Assembly: GCF_016907515.1 (NCBI RefSeq) | Contig: NZ_JAFBBY010000001.1 | Location: 1,798,001 to 1,862,000 of the forward strand | Origin: Nocardioides nitrophenolicus | GTDB taxonomy: Bacteria; Actinomycetota; Actinomycetes; Propionibacteriales; Nocardioidaceae | Direction of reading: 5' to 3' | DNA: 64,000 nt | Part shown: positions 25,382 through 36,007 of the stretch, piece by piece | How the letters are laid out: every line of letters begins with the position of its first letter | Numbering within the stretch: the stretch's first letter is position 1 | The notes under the pieces: model-generated | Told to the model about the DNA's origin: nothing | Seen by the model: only the letters and a program-made list of their open reading frames with translations | The model's database searches: none | Program-made: the position numbers and the translations under genes

Positions 25382-25945
25382 TCAGAGCCAGCCGGTGAGA
25401 CGGCGGTCGGCACCCGGCTTGCCGCCGGGCTGACCGCCGAACGGGAAGTCGGCGCCGAACGGCCGACTGGACAGGTCGACGTCGACCGGGAGGGCGCGCT
25501 CACTCGTCGCGCTGCGGATCAGAGTGACCAGCCAGGTGTTGAGCGACTGGCCGGCCTGGGCCGCGGCCTCGTCGGCGCGGGCCTTGAGCGACTCCGGGAG
25601 CCGCAGGCTCACCCGCGCCTGCCCCTCGTCCTCGGCGGGCGGCTCGGCCGGCACCGGGCCGGTCACCAGCTCCGGCGCCGCCGGACCCACCGGCCCGTTC
25701 GGCTCACCCGGCGTCACCACGAAGTCGAGGTCGCGACCGTCGAGCCGGACATCGACGCCGCCGCTCGGCATCGCGGCCGTGATCTCCGCGGCCGCCTGGC
25801 TGATCGCCTCCATCACGGCGAGCCGTACCGCGGGATCCAGCGCGTAGCCCAACCGCTCGGCCACCTCCCGCGCCTGCTCCCCCGCGCTCTCGGCGGCGGC
25901 GAGGAGGTCGCGGCGGAGGCTCTCGACGTACGGCCCGATGTCCAT
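25382..25945 (-). CDS. HicB-like ribbon-helix-helix DNA-binding protein
   Basis: A 187-residue protein. An N-terminal helical part (LRRDLLAAAESAGEQAREVAERLG) is followed by a short strand-rich section, then a ribbon-helix-helix motif VSLRLPESLKARADEAAAQAGQSLNTWLV (cited in parts: VSLRLPESLKARADE, GQSLNTWLV), and a Gly-rich tail. RHH proteins bind direct repeats as dimers of dimers. Three 11-bp direct repeats cover its own start codon and promoter, so autoregulation is likely. No HicA toxin is next to it, so I do not call this a toxin-antitoxin pair. The partner is the DUF4097 gene. Confidence 0.75.
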   Translation of the reverse strand: MDIGPYVESLRRDLLAAAESAGEQAREVAERLGYALDPAVRLAVMEAISQAAAEITAAMPSGGVDVRLDGRDLDFVVTPGEPNGPVGPAAPELVTGPVPAEPPAEDEGQARVSLRLPESLKARADEAAAQAGQSLNTWLVTLIRSATSERALPVDVDLSSRPFGADFPFGGQPGGKPGADRRLTGWL

Positions 25946-25974
25946 GACATCACTATGACGCCATCATGACATCA
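25943..25974. promoter_or_regulatory. Three 11-bp direct repeats over the RHH gene start (candidate operator)
   Basis: CATGACATCA, TATGACGCCA and CATGACATCA start at 25943, 25954 and 25965. The minus-strand -10 box CATAGT (25952-25957) and the ATG lie within them. One turn of DNA per repeat is the spacing that ribbon-helix-helix dimers favour. Confidence 0.6.
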
Positions 25975-26000
25975 TTTCAACTGCGTGGTGCTGTCATTCC

Positions 26001-26213
26001 GCCGACCCGGCAGAAAGTGGTGTGCAGAACGCGCCGACCCGGCAGAAAGTCGCGTCGGGGGGACGCCGACCCGGCAGAAAGTCGCGCCGGGGGGACGCCG
26101 ACCCGGCAGAAGATCGCGCGCCGTGCGCGCCAGTTTCTGCCGGGTCGGCGGGAATCCAGAGCCAGTTTCTGCCGGGTCGGCGGGAATCCAGAGCCAGTTT
26201 CTGCCGGGTCGGC
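26001..26213. repeat. 32-bp-period repeat array, mirror oriented, seven units
   Basis: Four units GCCGACCCGGCAGAAAGT start at 26001, 26033, 26065 and 26097 (the last is slightly altered). Three inverted units TTTCTGCCGGGTCGGC start at 26134, 26166 and 26198. The right end lies two bases before the stop codon of the acyl-CoA synthetase gene. Two inverted units carry identical spacers (GGGAATCCAGAGCCAG). The left end is 55 bp upstream of the RHH gene start. Confidence 0.93.
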
Positions 26214-26215
26214 GG

Positions 26216-27844
<1,629 letters not shown>

Positions 27845-27850
27845 GAGTCC

Positions 27851-27856
27851 ATGGTG
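27851..27856 (-). promoter_or_regulatory. Predicted -10 box CACCAT of the acyl-CoA synthetase
   Basis: CACCAT, six bases (GGACTC), then ATG 27844 on the minus strand. Confidence 0.4.
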
Positions 27857-28125
27857 GCGCGGAGGTGAGCGCGGTCACACCCCTCGAAAGGAGGTGGCTG
27901 CCCACAGGCTCGCGCGAGCGAGTGTCGGCGCCGCCTCGGAGCGGGCATCGACCGGATGGTCCGGCGCCGGGGGTGGGTCGACGGAAGCCTCGGCCATGAC
28001 GCCGCCACCGCCCGGGATCGCGACCTCGACGCGGCCCTCGACCGCGAGCAGACGGTCCGCATCGACTACGACCACCTGTCGACCGTGGCTGCTCGACGGC
28101 CGCGAAGGTGGCTCGCCACGCAGAA

Positions 28126-28168
28126 GTGTGGAGTCTGGTGCGCACTATCGGGGCACCAGACTCCACAC
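28126..28168. terminator. 16-bp perfect hairpin after etfD
   Basis: GTGTGGAGTCTGGTGC and its exact complement flank an 11-base loop. It begins ten bases beyond the etfD stop codon on the minus strand. There is no U-run, which is common for terminators in GC-rich actinobacteria. Confidence 0.75.
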
Positions 28169-28177
28169 CTCAGAAGC

Positions 28178-31100
28178 TCAGAGGTCGAACAGGGACTCCG
28201 CGGCGTTGATGTCGGCGTCGGTGCGGGGCTGGTGGGCCTCGCCGGAGGACGACGGGGGCGCCGGCGCCGGGGCGGCCTCGGGGGCCGGCTCGGGGTCGGG
28301 GACCGGCTCGGGCTCGGGGACCGGCTCGGGCTCGGGGACCGGCTCGGGCTCGGGGACCGGCTCGGGCTCGGGGGCCGGCTCGGGCTCGGGGACCGGCTCG
28401 GGCTCGGGGGCCGGCTCGGGCTCGGCGGCGGCCGGGGCCGGAGCGGCCGGGGCGGCCGGGGCGGCGATGTCGAACAGCGAGCCCATGGCGTTGATGTCGA
28501 CGTCGGTGGCCGGCGCGGCTGCGGGAGCGGCGGGCGCCGGGGTGGGCGCGGGCGGCTCGTCGGCGACGGCGGCCTCCTCGGCACGCGCCTCGGCCTCGAC
28601 GGGCTCCTGCTCGGCGACCGGCGCCGGGGCGGGAGCCGGGGTCTCGGCGGACGGCGACTCGGCGGCCGGGGTCGGGGCGGCCGGGGTCGGGGCGGCCGGG
28701 GTCTCGGCGGGGGCGGCGATGTCGAAGAGCGAGCCACCCGCGTTCAGGTCGACCGACGGGGCCGGGCTGGCCTCGGCGGCCGGGGCCTCGGGAGCAGCCG
28801 GGGCCTCGGCAGTAGCCGGCGCCTCCGGAGCAGCGGCCTCGGCAGGGGCGGGCGCCGGGGGCGCCTCCTCAGCGGGGGCGGCGATGTCGAACAGCGACCC
28901 GCCGGCGCCGAGGTCGGTCGTCGGCGCGGGCGCCTCCGCCTTGGCGGCCGCGGCCGGCGGCGCCTCGGCCTGGGCAGCCTCGGCCTTGGGCGCCTCGGGG
29001 GCGGGAGTCGGCGTGTCGAACAGCGAGCCGCCCTCGTCGAAGAGCGAGCCGGCGCCCGCGGGCGCGGCCTTCTCGTCGGCCTTCTCCTCAGCCGGCGCGG
29101 CCGGCGCGGCGGCAGCAGGAGCGGCCGGGGAGTCGAAGAGCGAGCCGGGGTCGTCGAAGAGCGAGCCGCCACCCGAGGGGGCGGCCTTGTCCTCGGCCGG
29201 GGCAGCGGGGGCCTCCGGAGCAGCCGGCGCCGCGGAGGCAGGCGTGTCGAACATCGAGCCCGGGTCGTCGAACATCGAGGAGCCGCCGGATGCCTTGGCG
29301 GCCGGGCCGGCGTCCTCGGTGGCGACGACGGTGTCGTCGGTGATGGTGACGTCGCCGGCCTCGGGCTCGGCCTTCGCGGCGACCGGGTCCGCGGCGGCGG
29401 CGGGAGCGGCAGCCTTGGGGGCCAGCGGCGTGCCCTCGCCGGGGAGCAGCTTGGTGGCCTGCTCGCCCTTGACCGAGGCGAGCAGCATCTGGGCGACGTC
29501 GAGGACCTCGACCTCCTCGCGCGCCTCGCCGTCGGCCTGCATCTTGGTCAGGCCGTCGGAGAGCATCACGCGGCAGAACGGGCAGCCGACGGCGACCTGG
29601 TCGGCGCCGGTGCCGACGGCCTCGGCGGTGCGGTTGAGGTTGATCCGCTCACCGATGGTCTCCTCCATCCACATCCGGGCACCGCCGGCGCCGCAGCAGA
29701 AGGACCGCTCGGAGTTGCGCTCCATCTCGGCGAACTCGGCGCCGGGGAGGATCTGCAGCAGGTCGCGCGGCGGGGTGTAGACCTGGTTGTGGCGACCCAG
29801 GAAGCACGGGTCGTGGTAGGTGATCTTGCGGTTGTGGGCGCCGGCGCCGGAGGCGACCGGGGTGAGCCTGCCCTCGCGGACCAGGCGGTTGAGCAGCTGG
29901 GTGTGGTGGATGACCTCGAGCTCGAGACCGAGCTGGCGGTACTCGTTCTTGAGGGTGTTCATGCAGTGCGGGCAGGTCGAGACGACCTGCTTCGCCTTGG
30001 CGTCGGTGAGGGTCTCGATGTTCTGCTGGGCCAGGCCCTGGAACACGAACTCGTTGCCGGCCCGGCGGGCGGAGTCGCCGGTGCACGTCTCACCGTTGCC
30101 GAGTACGCCGAACGACACGCCCGCGAGGTCGAGCAGCTCGGCGACGGCGCGGGTGGTCTTCTTCGCGCGGTCCTCGTAGGCGCCGGCGCAGCCGACCCAG
30201 AACAGCCAGTCGACCTCCTCGAGCGACTCGATCGAGTCGCCGACGACCTTGACCTCGAAGGGCAGGTCCTTGGCCCAGTCGAGGCGCGCCGTGGGCGACA
30301 TGTTCCACGGGTTGCCCTTGTTCTCCAGGCCCTTGAAGAGACCGTTGAGCTCGGAGGGGAAGTTGGACTCGACGAGCACCTGGTAGCGGCGCATGTCGAC
30401 GAAGTGGTCGACGTGCTCGATGTCGACGGGGCACTGCTGGACGCAGGCGCCGCAGTTGGTGCAGGCCCACAGGGCGTCCTCGTCGACGACGAAGTCGCCG
30501 CCCTCGGGCATGTAGAACCAGTCGTCGACGCCGTCGGCCTGCTCGTGGTCGGTCTTGCCGACCAGGGCGCGCTGCTCGGCGCCACCGGCGACGGCGTACG
30601 CCTCCTCGCGCATCGCCATCATCATCAGCTTGGGCGAGAGCGGCTTCTCGGTGTTCCAGGCGGGGCACTGCGACTGGCAGCGACCGCACTCGGTGCAGGT
30701 GGTGAAGTCGAGGATGTCCTTCCAGGAGAAGTCCCAGATGGAGCCGGCGCCGAGCATGGCGTCCTCGTCGAGGTCGTCGACGTCGTCGAGGGTGATCGGC
30801 TTGCCGCCGGACGTCAGCGGCTTGACCGCGCCGAGGGCGGTGCGGCCGCTCTCCTCGCGCTTGAACCAGATGTTGAACCAGGCGGTGAACCGGTGCCAGG
30901 CCACACCCATGGTCAGGTTGGTCGCGATGACCATCAGCCAGACCATGGCCGAGACGATCTTGACCATCGCGATGAAGAAGATGATGTTCTCGAGCGTGCC
31001 GACGGAGTCGTGGCCGGTCGGGAAGAGGTTCGCGAAGACCTGCGAGACGGGGAAGTGGAAGCCGTCGGCGTGCTCGGCGGCCTCGCCGCCGTGGGCCTTG

Positions 31101-31630
31101 GCGAGGTTGTACTCGGCACCGCGGATGAAGAGGATCGCGGAGCTCTCGAGCAGCACCATCGCCTCGACGAAGTAGGCCTGCCACATCGTGGAGCCGAAGA
31201 AGCGGCTGCGGCGGCCGAGCTGGGAGGGCTTGTGGGTGAGCCGGTAGACGATCAGCGGGATGATCGCGATCGTGCCGAGCAGGCCCAGCAGCTCGGCGAC
31301 CCACTCGTAGACCCACCACTTGCCGATCACCGGGATGGTGAACTCGGGGTCGAAGAGCTGGATGTAGGCCGCGGCGACCGCGGTCGAGAGCGCGATGAAC
31401 GCCGCGAAGGCGAACCAGTGCAGGATGCCGATCCAGGTCCACTGGAGCATGCGGGTGTGGCCGAAGGTCTCCTTCAGCATCGTCAGCGTGCGGCCCGCGG
31501 GGTTGCCGGTGCGACCGGGCGCCGGCTGACCGCGCTTGATCACCCCGAGCATCGCGACGACGGCGCGCGCGGTCAGCGCGACCGCGACGACCGAGACGGC
31601 CAGGGAGACGACGATCGCAACGATCTGCAT
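28178..31630 (-). CDS. etfD: EtfD-like membrane iron-sulfur oxidoreductase with SLFD-repeat tail
   Basis: An 1150-residue homologue of the mycobacterial membrane protein EtfD (Rv0338c type), which takes electrons from reduced ETF, the acceptor of acyl-CoA dehydrogenases, into the membrane. Residues 1-250 hold about six transmembrane helices. Two ferredoxin clusters follow (Cys312/315/318/322 and 390/393/396/400), then two CCG domains with TCPHCMN and [11 protein letters not shown]. From about residue 780 the protein is an Ala/Pro/Glu-rich tail with ten S-(L/M)-F-D motifs and a PEPEPVPEP run, ending [11 protein letters not shown]. This tail is far longer than in the roughly 880-residue mycobacterial protein. 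The start MQIVAIVV follows GAGGAG. Confidence 0.9.
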   Translation of the reverse strand: MQIVAIVVSLAVSVVAVALTARAVVAMLGVIKRGQPAPGRTGNPAGRTLTMLKETFGHTRMLQWTWIGILHWFAFAAFIALSTAVAAAYIQLFDPEFTIPVIGKWWVYEWVAELLGLLGTIAIIPLIVYRLTHKPSQLGRRSRFFGSTMWQAYFVEAMVLLESSAILFIRGAEYNLAKAHGGEAAEHADGFHFPVSQVFANLFPTGHDSVGTLENIIFFIAMVKIVSAMVWLMVIATNLTMGVAWHRFTAWFNIWFKREESGRTALGAVKPLTSGGKPITLDDVDDLDEDAMLGAGSIWDFSWKDILDFTTCTECGRCQSQCPAWNTEKPLSPKLMMMAMREEAYAVAGGAEQRALVGKTDHEQADGVDDWFYMPEGGDFVVDEDALWACTNCGACVQQCPVDIEHVDHFVDMRRYQVLVESNFPSELNGLFKGLENKGNPWNMSPTARLDWAKDLPFEVKVVGDSIESLEEVDWLFWVGCAGAYEDRAKKTTRAVAELLDLAGVSFGVLGNGETCTGDSARRAGNEFVFQGLAQQNIETLTDAKAKQVVSTCPHCMNTLKNEYRQLGLELEVIHHTQLLNRLVREGRLTPVASGAGAHNRKITYHDPCFLGRHNQVYTPPRDLLQILPGAEFAEMERNSERSFCCGAGGARMWMEETIGERINLNRTAEAVGTGADQVAVGCPFCRVMLSDGLTKMQADGEAREEVEVLDVAQMLLASVKGEQATKLLPGEGTPLAPKAAAPAAAADPVAAKAEPEAGDVTITDDTVVATEDAGPAAKASGGSSMFDDPGSMFDTPASAAPAAPEAPAAPAEDKAAPSGGGSLFDDPGSLFDSPAAPAAAAPAAPAEEKADEKAAPAGAGSLFDEGGSLFDTPTPAPEAPKAEAAQAEAPPAAAAKAEAPAPTTDLGAGGSLFDIAAPAEEAPPAPAPAEAAAPEAPATAEAPAAPEAPAAEASPAPSVDLNAGGSLFDIAAPAETPAAPTPAAPTPAAESPSAETPAPAPAPVAEQEPVEAEARAEEAAVADEPPAPTPAPAAPAAAPATDVDINAMGSLFDIAAPAAPAAPAPAAAEPEPAPEPEPVPEPEPAPEPEPVPEPEPVPEPEPVPEPEPVPDPEPAPEAAPAPAPPSSSGEAHQPRTDADINAAESLFDL

Positions 31631-31723
31631 GGTGTCCAACAGCTCCTCATCCGGCAGGGAGTCAAGGGGCGCGCACAAGAGTGCGCGCGACGAGCCTAGT
31701 GCCGGACGACGGACCCCGCGGCG

Positions 31724-31742
31724 ATAGGCAAGCCTTACCCAC
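31724..31742. promoter_or_regulatory. Possible iron box upstream of etfD
   Basis: ATAGGCAAGCCTTACCCAC agrees with the DtxR/IdeR iron-box consensus at about 15 of 19 positions. A minus-strand TAGGCT (31693-31698) downstream could be the -10 box. If both are real, the site lies upstream of the core promoter, where iron regulators activate more often than repress. Confidence 0.4.
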
Positions 31743-31809
31743 GTACGCTGGCGCCGCAGGCACCCGGGATCCTACCGGCAGGTAACTTCTCGGCGCCGTG
31801 ACCATCGCC

Positions 31810-34377
31810 TCACCGGCGGTACTTGACCTTCTTCACCGTGCCGTTGGCCCTGAGCTTCACGACCACGGTCACCTTGACCAGCTTCTTGGCCTTCTTGCCG
31901 TTCTGGGTGGTCTTCTTGGCCTTGGCACAGAAGGTGAACCTCTTGTCGAGGCGCAGGTAGGGCTGGCCGACCCGCGCGATCACCTGGTCGGTGGTGAAGT
32001 GCCGGCGCACCATCCGTTTGCCGAGCTTCTTGGCCTTGGCCAAGGACATCCGCAGGCCGGGGTTGCGGCACGAGTCGGGTCGCACGCCGTAGGCCCGCTC
32101 CCACATCTGCAGGTAGGCCTCGGCGCCACGAGACATGTCGTCGACGATCTTGGCGCCGTCGCCACGCCCCTGCGCCTCGGCGATCTGGCGCAGGTCCTCG
32201 ACCCAGTCGGGGTAGAGGCCGTACTGCGCGACGCCGTCGGTGTTGATGTCCCAGACCCGCTCGCCGGCTCGCTGCCGGTCGATGGTCACCCCGCCGAGGC
32301 CGGTGAAGGGGTAGCGCACCGGGTTGGGCACGTCGGCGCCGCGCGGGTTGCCCTGGGCGCCGAGCCCGTTGATGTCGGCGCCGAAGCCGAACCCGAAGTA
32401 GTAGCGCGGGTCGGCCCAGCCGAGGTGGCGGCGCCACTTGGCGACGAAGCCCGTCGAGTCGCCGGCGTAGGGAGTGATGAAGCCACCGGACCGGTAGATC
32501 CGCGGGTAGGTGTCGGGCGTGGACCACGAGTGGCTGGAGATGACGCCGGCGTAGCGCAGGTCCTCGATCACGTCCATCGAGGCGGCGCGCGCCTTGACCG
32601 AGAGGTGGTCGGGGTCGAAGACCATCTTGCGCTTCGCCAACCCCTCGATGGTGTGGACGCCGAGCTCGGTCAGCCCGCGCTTGTTGCAGTGGGCGGGCTG
32701 CGGGTAGAGCGGCAGCGCCGGGAGCAGGCCGAGCACCTTGCCGAGCGCGCCGAAGAGCGCGTCCTGCTGGCCGGCGGTGATGTCGGGGATGGTGATCTGG
32801 GCGTTGTCGGAGGACTCGCCGTCGGCCGGCTCGCAGTGCTCCATCGCCCAGAACGTGCCGGTCTCGAGGAAGTTGGCGGCGTTGACGAGCGGACCGATCG
32901 CGCCGGCGTCGCCGGCCACGCCGGCCAGCGCGTTGTCGAACTTGTTGACCAGCTCCATCTGGCGCACGCCGAGCGCCTGCATCTCGTCGAGGTTGGCGTC
33001 GATCTCGGCCGGGGTGCAGGCCGGGAGATCGCGACCCAGCACGGTCTTGTAGGTGCAGCCGAACGGGATCGAGGTCTCGATGCCCATGACGACGGCCATC
33101 TTGCCGGCGTTGATGACCCGGCGGGCCTCGAAGGGGTCCTTGACGATCCGGTAGAAGCCCTTGCCGGGGCCGCCGAACTGGGCGTCGATGTAGTCCTGCA
33201 TGATCCGCATGTCCTTGGCCTGCAGCCGGATCGAGGTCATGTCGTCGCAGGAGTTCTTCTTCAGCGGATAGAGCTGGCAGAGCTTGTTGTTCTCGACCAA
33301 CAGGTTGACGAACAGCCGCTGCCCGCCGCGCCAGGCCCGCTCGAGCCAGCGGTAGTAGGTGCCCTCGTGGGTCAGCGACTCCGGCGCCGGCCAGTCCTTG
33401 AAGGTCGGCCAGCCGACCGGGTCGTGGGACGGCTCGCCGGACAGCACCGACTCGAGCAGCGCGCCCTTGCCGCCGGTGATCTTGTGGTCGGCGCAGTCGT
33501 CGAGCGCGTACGGCGCGCCGTATTCGTGCCACGGACGTCCGCAGTGGACCTTGCCGCCGAGGAACTCGAAGGCCATGCCGTGGGTGTGGGCGTCGACGAA
33601 GCCACGCACCTCCTGGTAGGGCGCCGCGCCGCCGAACGGGTCGCCGCTGACGTTGATGTCGGCCTCGGGGTACGCCGGGCAGCCGCTCGCGAGCGCGGCC
33701 CGGAAGAGGGTGCCGGAGGGGCCGGTGGTGAGGCCGCTCCCCTGGGCGACCAGGGCGCCGGCGCCGTCGATCTGGAGCGTGAAGCCGCCGTCGGCGCCGG
33801 TGAGGGTCCAGTCGGCCTGGGGGCCGGGCTTGGCGGCGATCGTCACCGAGCCGTTGCCGTTGCGGGTCAGCTCGCCGCTCGGCGTGTGGAGCAGGTAGCC
33901 GCCGAGGCGGGTGGCCTTGAAGTAGTAGGGACCGAAGGAGGCGCCGCCCGCGCTGAGGGAGTAGCAGCCGCCGGCCAGGGCGTAGCGATCGGCCGGCACG
34001 GCGGCCCGGGGCGGGTAGGCGGCTGTCGGGACCAGGCGGGGGTCGGGCAGCGCCCGCTCCGCGTCGACGTAGGCCGCGGATGCCCTGCGCTCGCGGGCGG
34101 TGGTCGGGTCGACCACGTCGTCGCCGACCGTGAGGCCGCGAGCGACGTCGTTCTTGGTGGCCGGGTCGTTGTGGTCGTGGACCGGGAGCAGGGCGTCGTC
34201 GTGGGGGACGCCGAGGTCGGACTTGCGCTGCTCGGCGGCCGCCGCGAGGGACAGCGAGCCGTCGCCCGAGCCGGTCGTGGGCACGGCGAGCGCGACCCCG
34301 ACCACGGACAGCGCGACCAGCGCCGCGAGTCCGACCCGCTGCCACCCTCGCGGCCCGGCGATCAGTGCGTCCTCCAC
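31810..34377 (-). CDS. Secreted amidohydrolase-like protein of unknown function
   Basis: About 855 residues. The N-terminus has one hydrophobic helix (VGLAALVALSVVGVALAV), a signal anchor or signal peptide. The main domain opens with GFVDAHTHGMAFEFLGG, the HxH start of metal-dependent amidohydrolases, and later has VMGIETSIPFG, VFDPDHLSVKA, GVISSHSWS and FGFGFGADINGLG, consistent with a TIM-barrel hydrolase related to membrane dipeptidase M19. Before it lies a lipocalin-like beta section (GGYLLHTPSGELTRNG). The end is Lys-rich. The substrate is unknown. I chose GTG 34377, seven bases after GGAGG. GTG 34380 is equally possible. Confidence 0.65.
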   Translation of the reverse strand: MEDALIAGPRGWQRVGLAALVALSVVGVALAVPTTGSGDGSLSLAAAAEQRKSDLGVPHDDALLPVHDHNDPATKNDVARGLTVGDDVVDPTTARERRASAAYVDAERALPDPRLVPTAAYPPRAAVPADRYALAGGCYSLSAGGASFGPYYFKATRLGGYLLHTPSGELTRNGNGSVTIAAKPGPQADWTLTGADGGFTLQIDGAGALVAQGSGLTTGPSGTLFRAALASGCPAYPEADINVSGDPFGGAAPYQEVRGFVDAHTHGMAFEFLGGKVHCGRPWHEYGAPYALDDCADHKITGGKGALLESVLSGEPSHDPVGWPTFKDWPAPESLTHEGTYYRWLERAWRGGQRLFVNLLVENNKLCQLYPLKKNSCDDMTSIRLQAKDMRIMQDYIDAQFGGPGKGFYRIVKDPFEARRVINAGKMAVVMGIETSIPFGCTYKTVLGRDLPACTPAEIDANLDEMQALGVRQMELVNKFDNALAGVAGDAGAIGPLVNAANFLETGTFWAMEHCEPADGESSDNAQITIPDITAGQQDALFGALGKVLGLLPALPLYPQPAHCNKRGLTELGVHTIEGLAKRKMVFDPDHLSVKARAASMDVIEDLRYAGVISSHSWSTPDTYPRIYRSGGFITPYAGDSTGFVAKWRRHLGWADPRYYFGFGFGADINGLGAQGNPRGADVPNPVRYPFTGLGGVTIDRQRAGERVWDINTDGVAQYGLYPDWVEDLRQIAEAQGRGDGAKIVDDMSRGAEAYLQMWERAYGVRPDSCRNPGLRMSLAKAKKLGKRMVRRHFTTDQVIARVGQPYLRLDKRFTFCAKAKKTTQNGKKAKKLVKVTVVVKLRANGTVKKVKYRR

Positions 34378-34487
34378 CACTCCACCTCCCGTTCCCGGGC
34401 ACACCCCGGTGATCCCGATCACTCTCCAACGAGGGTCCGACACAACGGTGACGCCCGAACGTGAACTTCTGTCAGATCTCCGCCCGG

Positions 34488-34493
34488 CATGAT
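34488..34493 (+). promoter_or_regulatory. Predicted -10 box CATGAT of the M1 peptidase gene
   Basis: CATGAT, six bases, then ATG 34500. It fixes the lipoprotein start and excludes the frame extension to 34461. Confidence 0.4.
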
Positions 34494-34499
34494 GGCGCC

Positions 34500-35975
34500 A
34501 TGACGCGTGCACCGGGCCTGCTCGCCGCCGCGACCGCGATCGGCTGCTCCCTCGCGCTCGCGGCCTGTGCCGGTCCGGTCGCGGGCCGCTCCGCGGGCCC
34601 CGGGCGGACCACCGCCACGCCCACCAGCGCGCCCAGCAACACGGCCGAGCCCGGCGAGCTCGCCATCGCGCGCAGCGAGCCGCGCGCCGACTCGGTGTAC
34701 CCCGAGTACGGCAACACCCTCGTCGACGCGCTCCACTACGACCTCGACCTCACCTGGGCGCCCGACACCGACCGGCTCACCGCGCGCGAGACGCTCACCT
34801 TCCGCGCGACCCGCGACGCGGAGCGGATCCCGCTCGACTTCAACGAGCAGCTCGCCATCTCCGCCGCCACGGTCGACGGCGCGCCCGCCGCGACGAGCGT
34901 CGAGGGCAACGACCTCACCGTCGCCCACCCGGTCACCGGCGGCCGGGAGTACGAGCTGGTCCTGGAGTACGCCGGCACGCCCGCCGCGGCCCCCGCCCCG
35001 AGCCAGCGCTCGGACTTCACCCAGGGCGTCGGCTGGACCACCACCGCCGAGCACGAGACCTGGACCCTGCAGGAGCCCTTCGGCGCCTTCACCTGGTACG
35101 CCGTCAACGACCAGCCCTCCGACAAGGCGCTCTACGACTTCACCCTCACCGTGCCGGCCCCGATGTCCGGCGTCGCCAACGGCGTGCTCACCTCCTCGAC
35201 CACCGAGGACGGGCGCAGCGTGAACAGCTGGCAGCTCGCGGAGCCGGCGGCGTCGTACCTGGTCACGGTGGCCTTCGGCGACTTCCAGCACACCGACCTG
35301 ACCTCGTCGAGCGGCATCCCGATCCAGGTCTGGACCGACGCCGACGGCGAGCCCCTGCCCGGCGACACCGCGCGCACGCCGGACGCGCTCGACTGGCTGG
35401 AGGACCTGCTCGGGCCCTACCCGTTCGACAGCTTCGGCGTGCTCGTCGTCGACAACGACAGCGGCATGGAGACCCAGACCATGATCACCCTCGGCGACAC
35501 GCCGTACAGCCTCTCGGAGGCGGTGCTGGTCCACGAGGCCGCCCACCACTGGTACGGCGACACGGTCACCCCGGCCGACTGGTCGGACGTGTGGATGAAC
35601 GAGGGCATGGCGATGTACCTGCAGGGCATGTGGGAGGCCGAGCAGGAGGGCATCTCGATGGCCCGCAAGGTCGACCAGTGGGCGGCCTTCGAGCCCGACC
35701 TGCGCGCCGAGTCGGGGCCGCCGGGCGCCTTCGACCCGACCCGGTTCGGCGACGGGAACATCTACTACGGCCCGGCGCTGATGTGGCAGGAGCTGCGCGA
35801 GCGGATCGGCGAGCGCCGGTTCTTCGAGGTGCTCCGGGAGTGGCCGGCCGCGCGGGCCAACGGCAGCGCCGACCGCCAGGAGTACGTCGACTGGATCGAG
35901 GAGACGACCGGCGAGGAGCTGTCGTCGTTCTTCGACGACTGGCTCCTCGACCGGTCGACTCCCCCACGCGACTGA
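34500..35975 (+). CDS. M1 family metallopeptidase, lipoprotein
   Basis: A 491-residue extracytoplasmic zinc aminopeptidase-like protein. The N-terminus is a lipoprotein signal with lipobox LAAC, then a linker, then the M1 beta-saddle. The catalytic domain shows the exopeptidase-type motif DSGMETQTM and the zinc site HEAAH at residues 345-349 with Glu368 in NEGMA 19 residues on. The ARM-repeat C-terminal domain of large M1 enzymes is missing, which is usual for the short actinobacterial form. It is divergent from the amidohydrolase-like gene across 122 bp. Confidence 0.92.
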   Translation: MTRAPGLLAAATAIGCSLALAACAGPVAGRSAGPGRTTATPTSAPSNTAEPGELAIARSEPRADSVYPEYGNTLVDALHYDLDLTWAPDTDRLTARETLTFRATRDAERIPLDFNEQLAISAATVDGAPAATSVEGNDLTVAHPVTGGREYELVLEYAGTPAAAPAPSQRSDFTQGVGWTTTAEHETWTLQEPFGAFTWYAVNDQPSDKALYDFTLTVPAPMSGVANGVLTSSTTEDGRSVNSWQLAEPAASYLVTVAFGDFQHTDLTSSSGIPIQVWTDADGEPLPGDTARTPDALDWLEDLLGPYPFDSFGVLVVDNDSGMETQTMITLGDTPYSLSEAVLVHEAAHHWYGDTVTPADWSDVWMNEGMAMYLQGMWEAEQEGISMARKVDQWAAFEPDLRAESGPPGAFDPTRFGDGNIYYGPALMWQELRERIGERRFFEVLREWPAARANGSADRQEYVDWIEETTGEELSSFFDDWLLDRSTPPRD

Positions 35976-36007
35976 GCGAGCGGCCCAGCGGCCCAGCGGC
36001 CGAGCGG

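Larger units (their letters stand above)
27845..28177. other. 333-bp intergenic region without a convincing gene
   Basis: Contains the CACCAT -10 box of the synthetase at its left end and the hairpin at 28126-28168 at its right end. Between them are an isolated AAAGGAGGT at about 27888 and short ORFs on both strands (for example 27875-28075 minus, 66 codons) that resemble no family I know. A decayed gene is possible but not demonstrable. Confidence 0.5.

Noticed and set aside
25382..25945. HicAB toxin-antitoxin system
   Set aside because: Only an RHH/HicB-like protein is present. The co-transcribed gene is a DUF4097 protein, not a HicA toxin.
15931..26213. CRISPR-like repeat arrays
   Set aside because: The 32-bp periodic arrays have only 13-19 conserved bases, related or identical spacers, an orientation flip in the middle, and no cas genes nearby.
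27875..28075. 66-codon minus-strand ORF before etfD
   Set aside because: It has no ribosome site, promoter box or recognisable motif. Codon pattern alone is not enough in this GC range.
27956..31699. A 1247-codon plus-strand ORF
   Set aside because: It is antisense to etfD, whose cysteine clusters and membrane helices are unmistakable.
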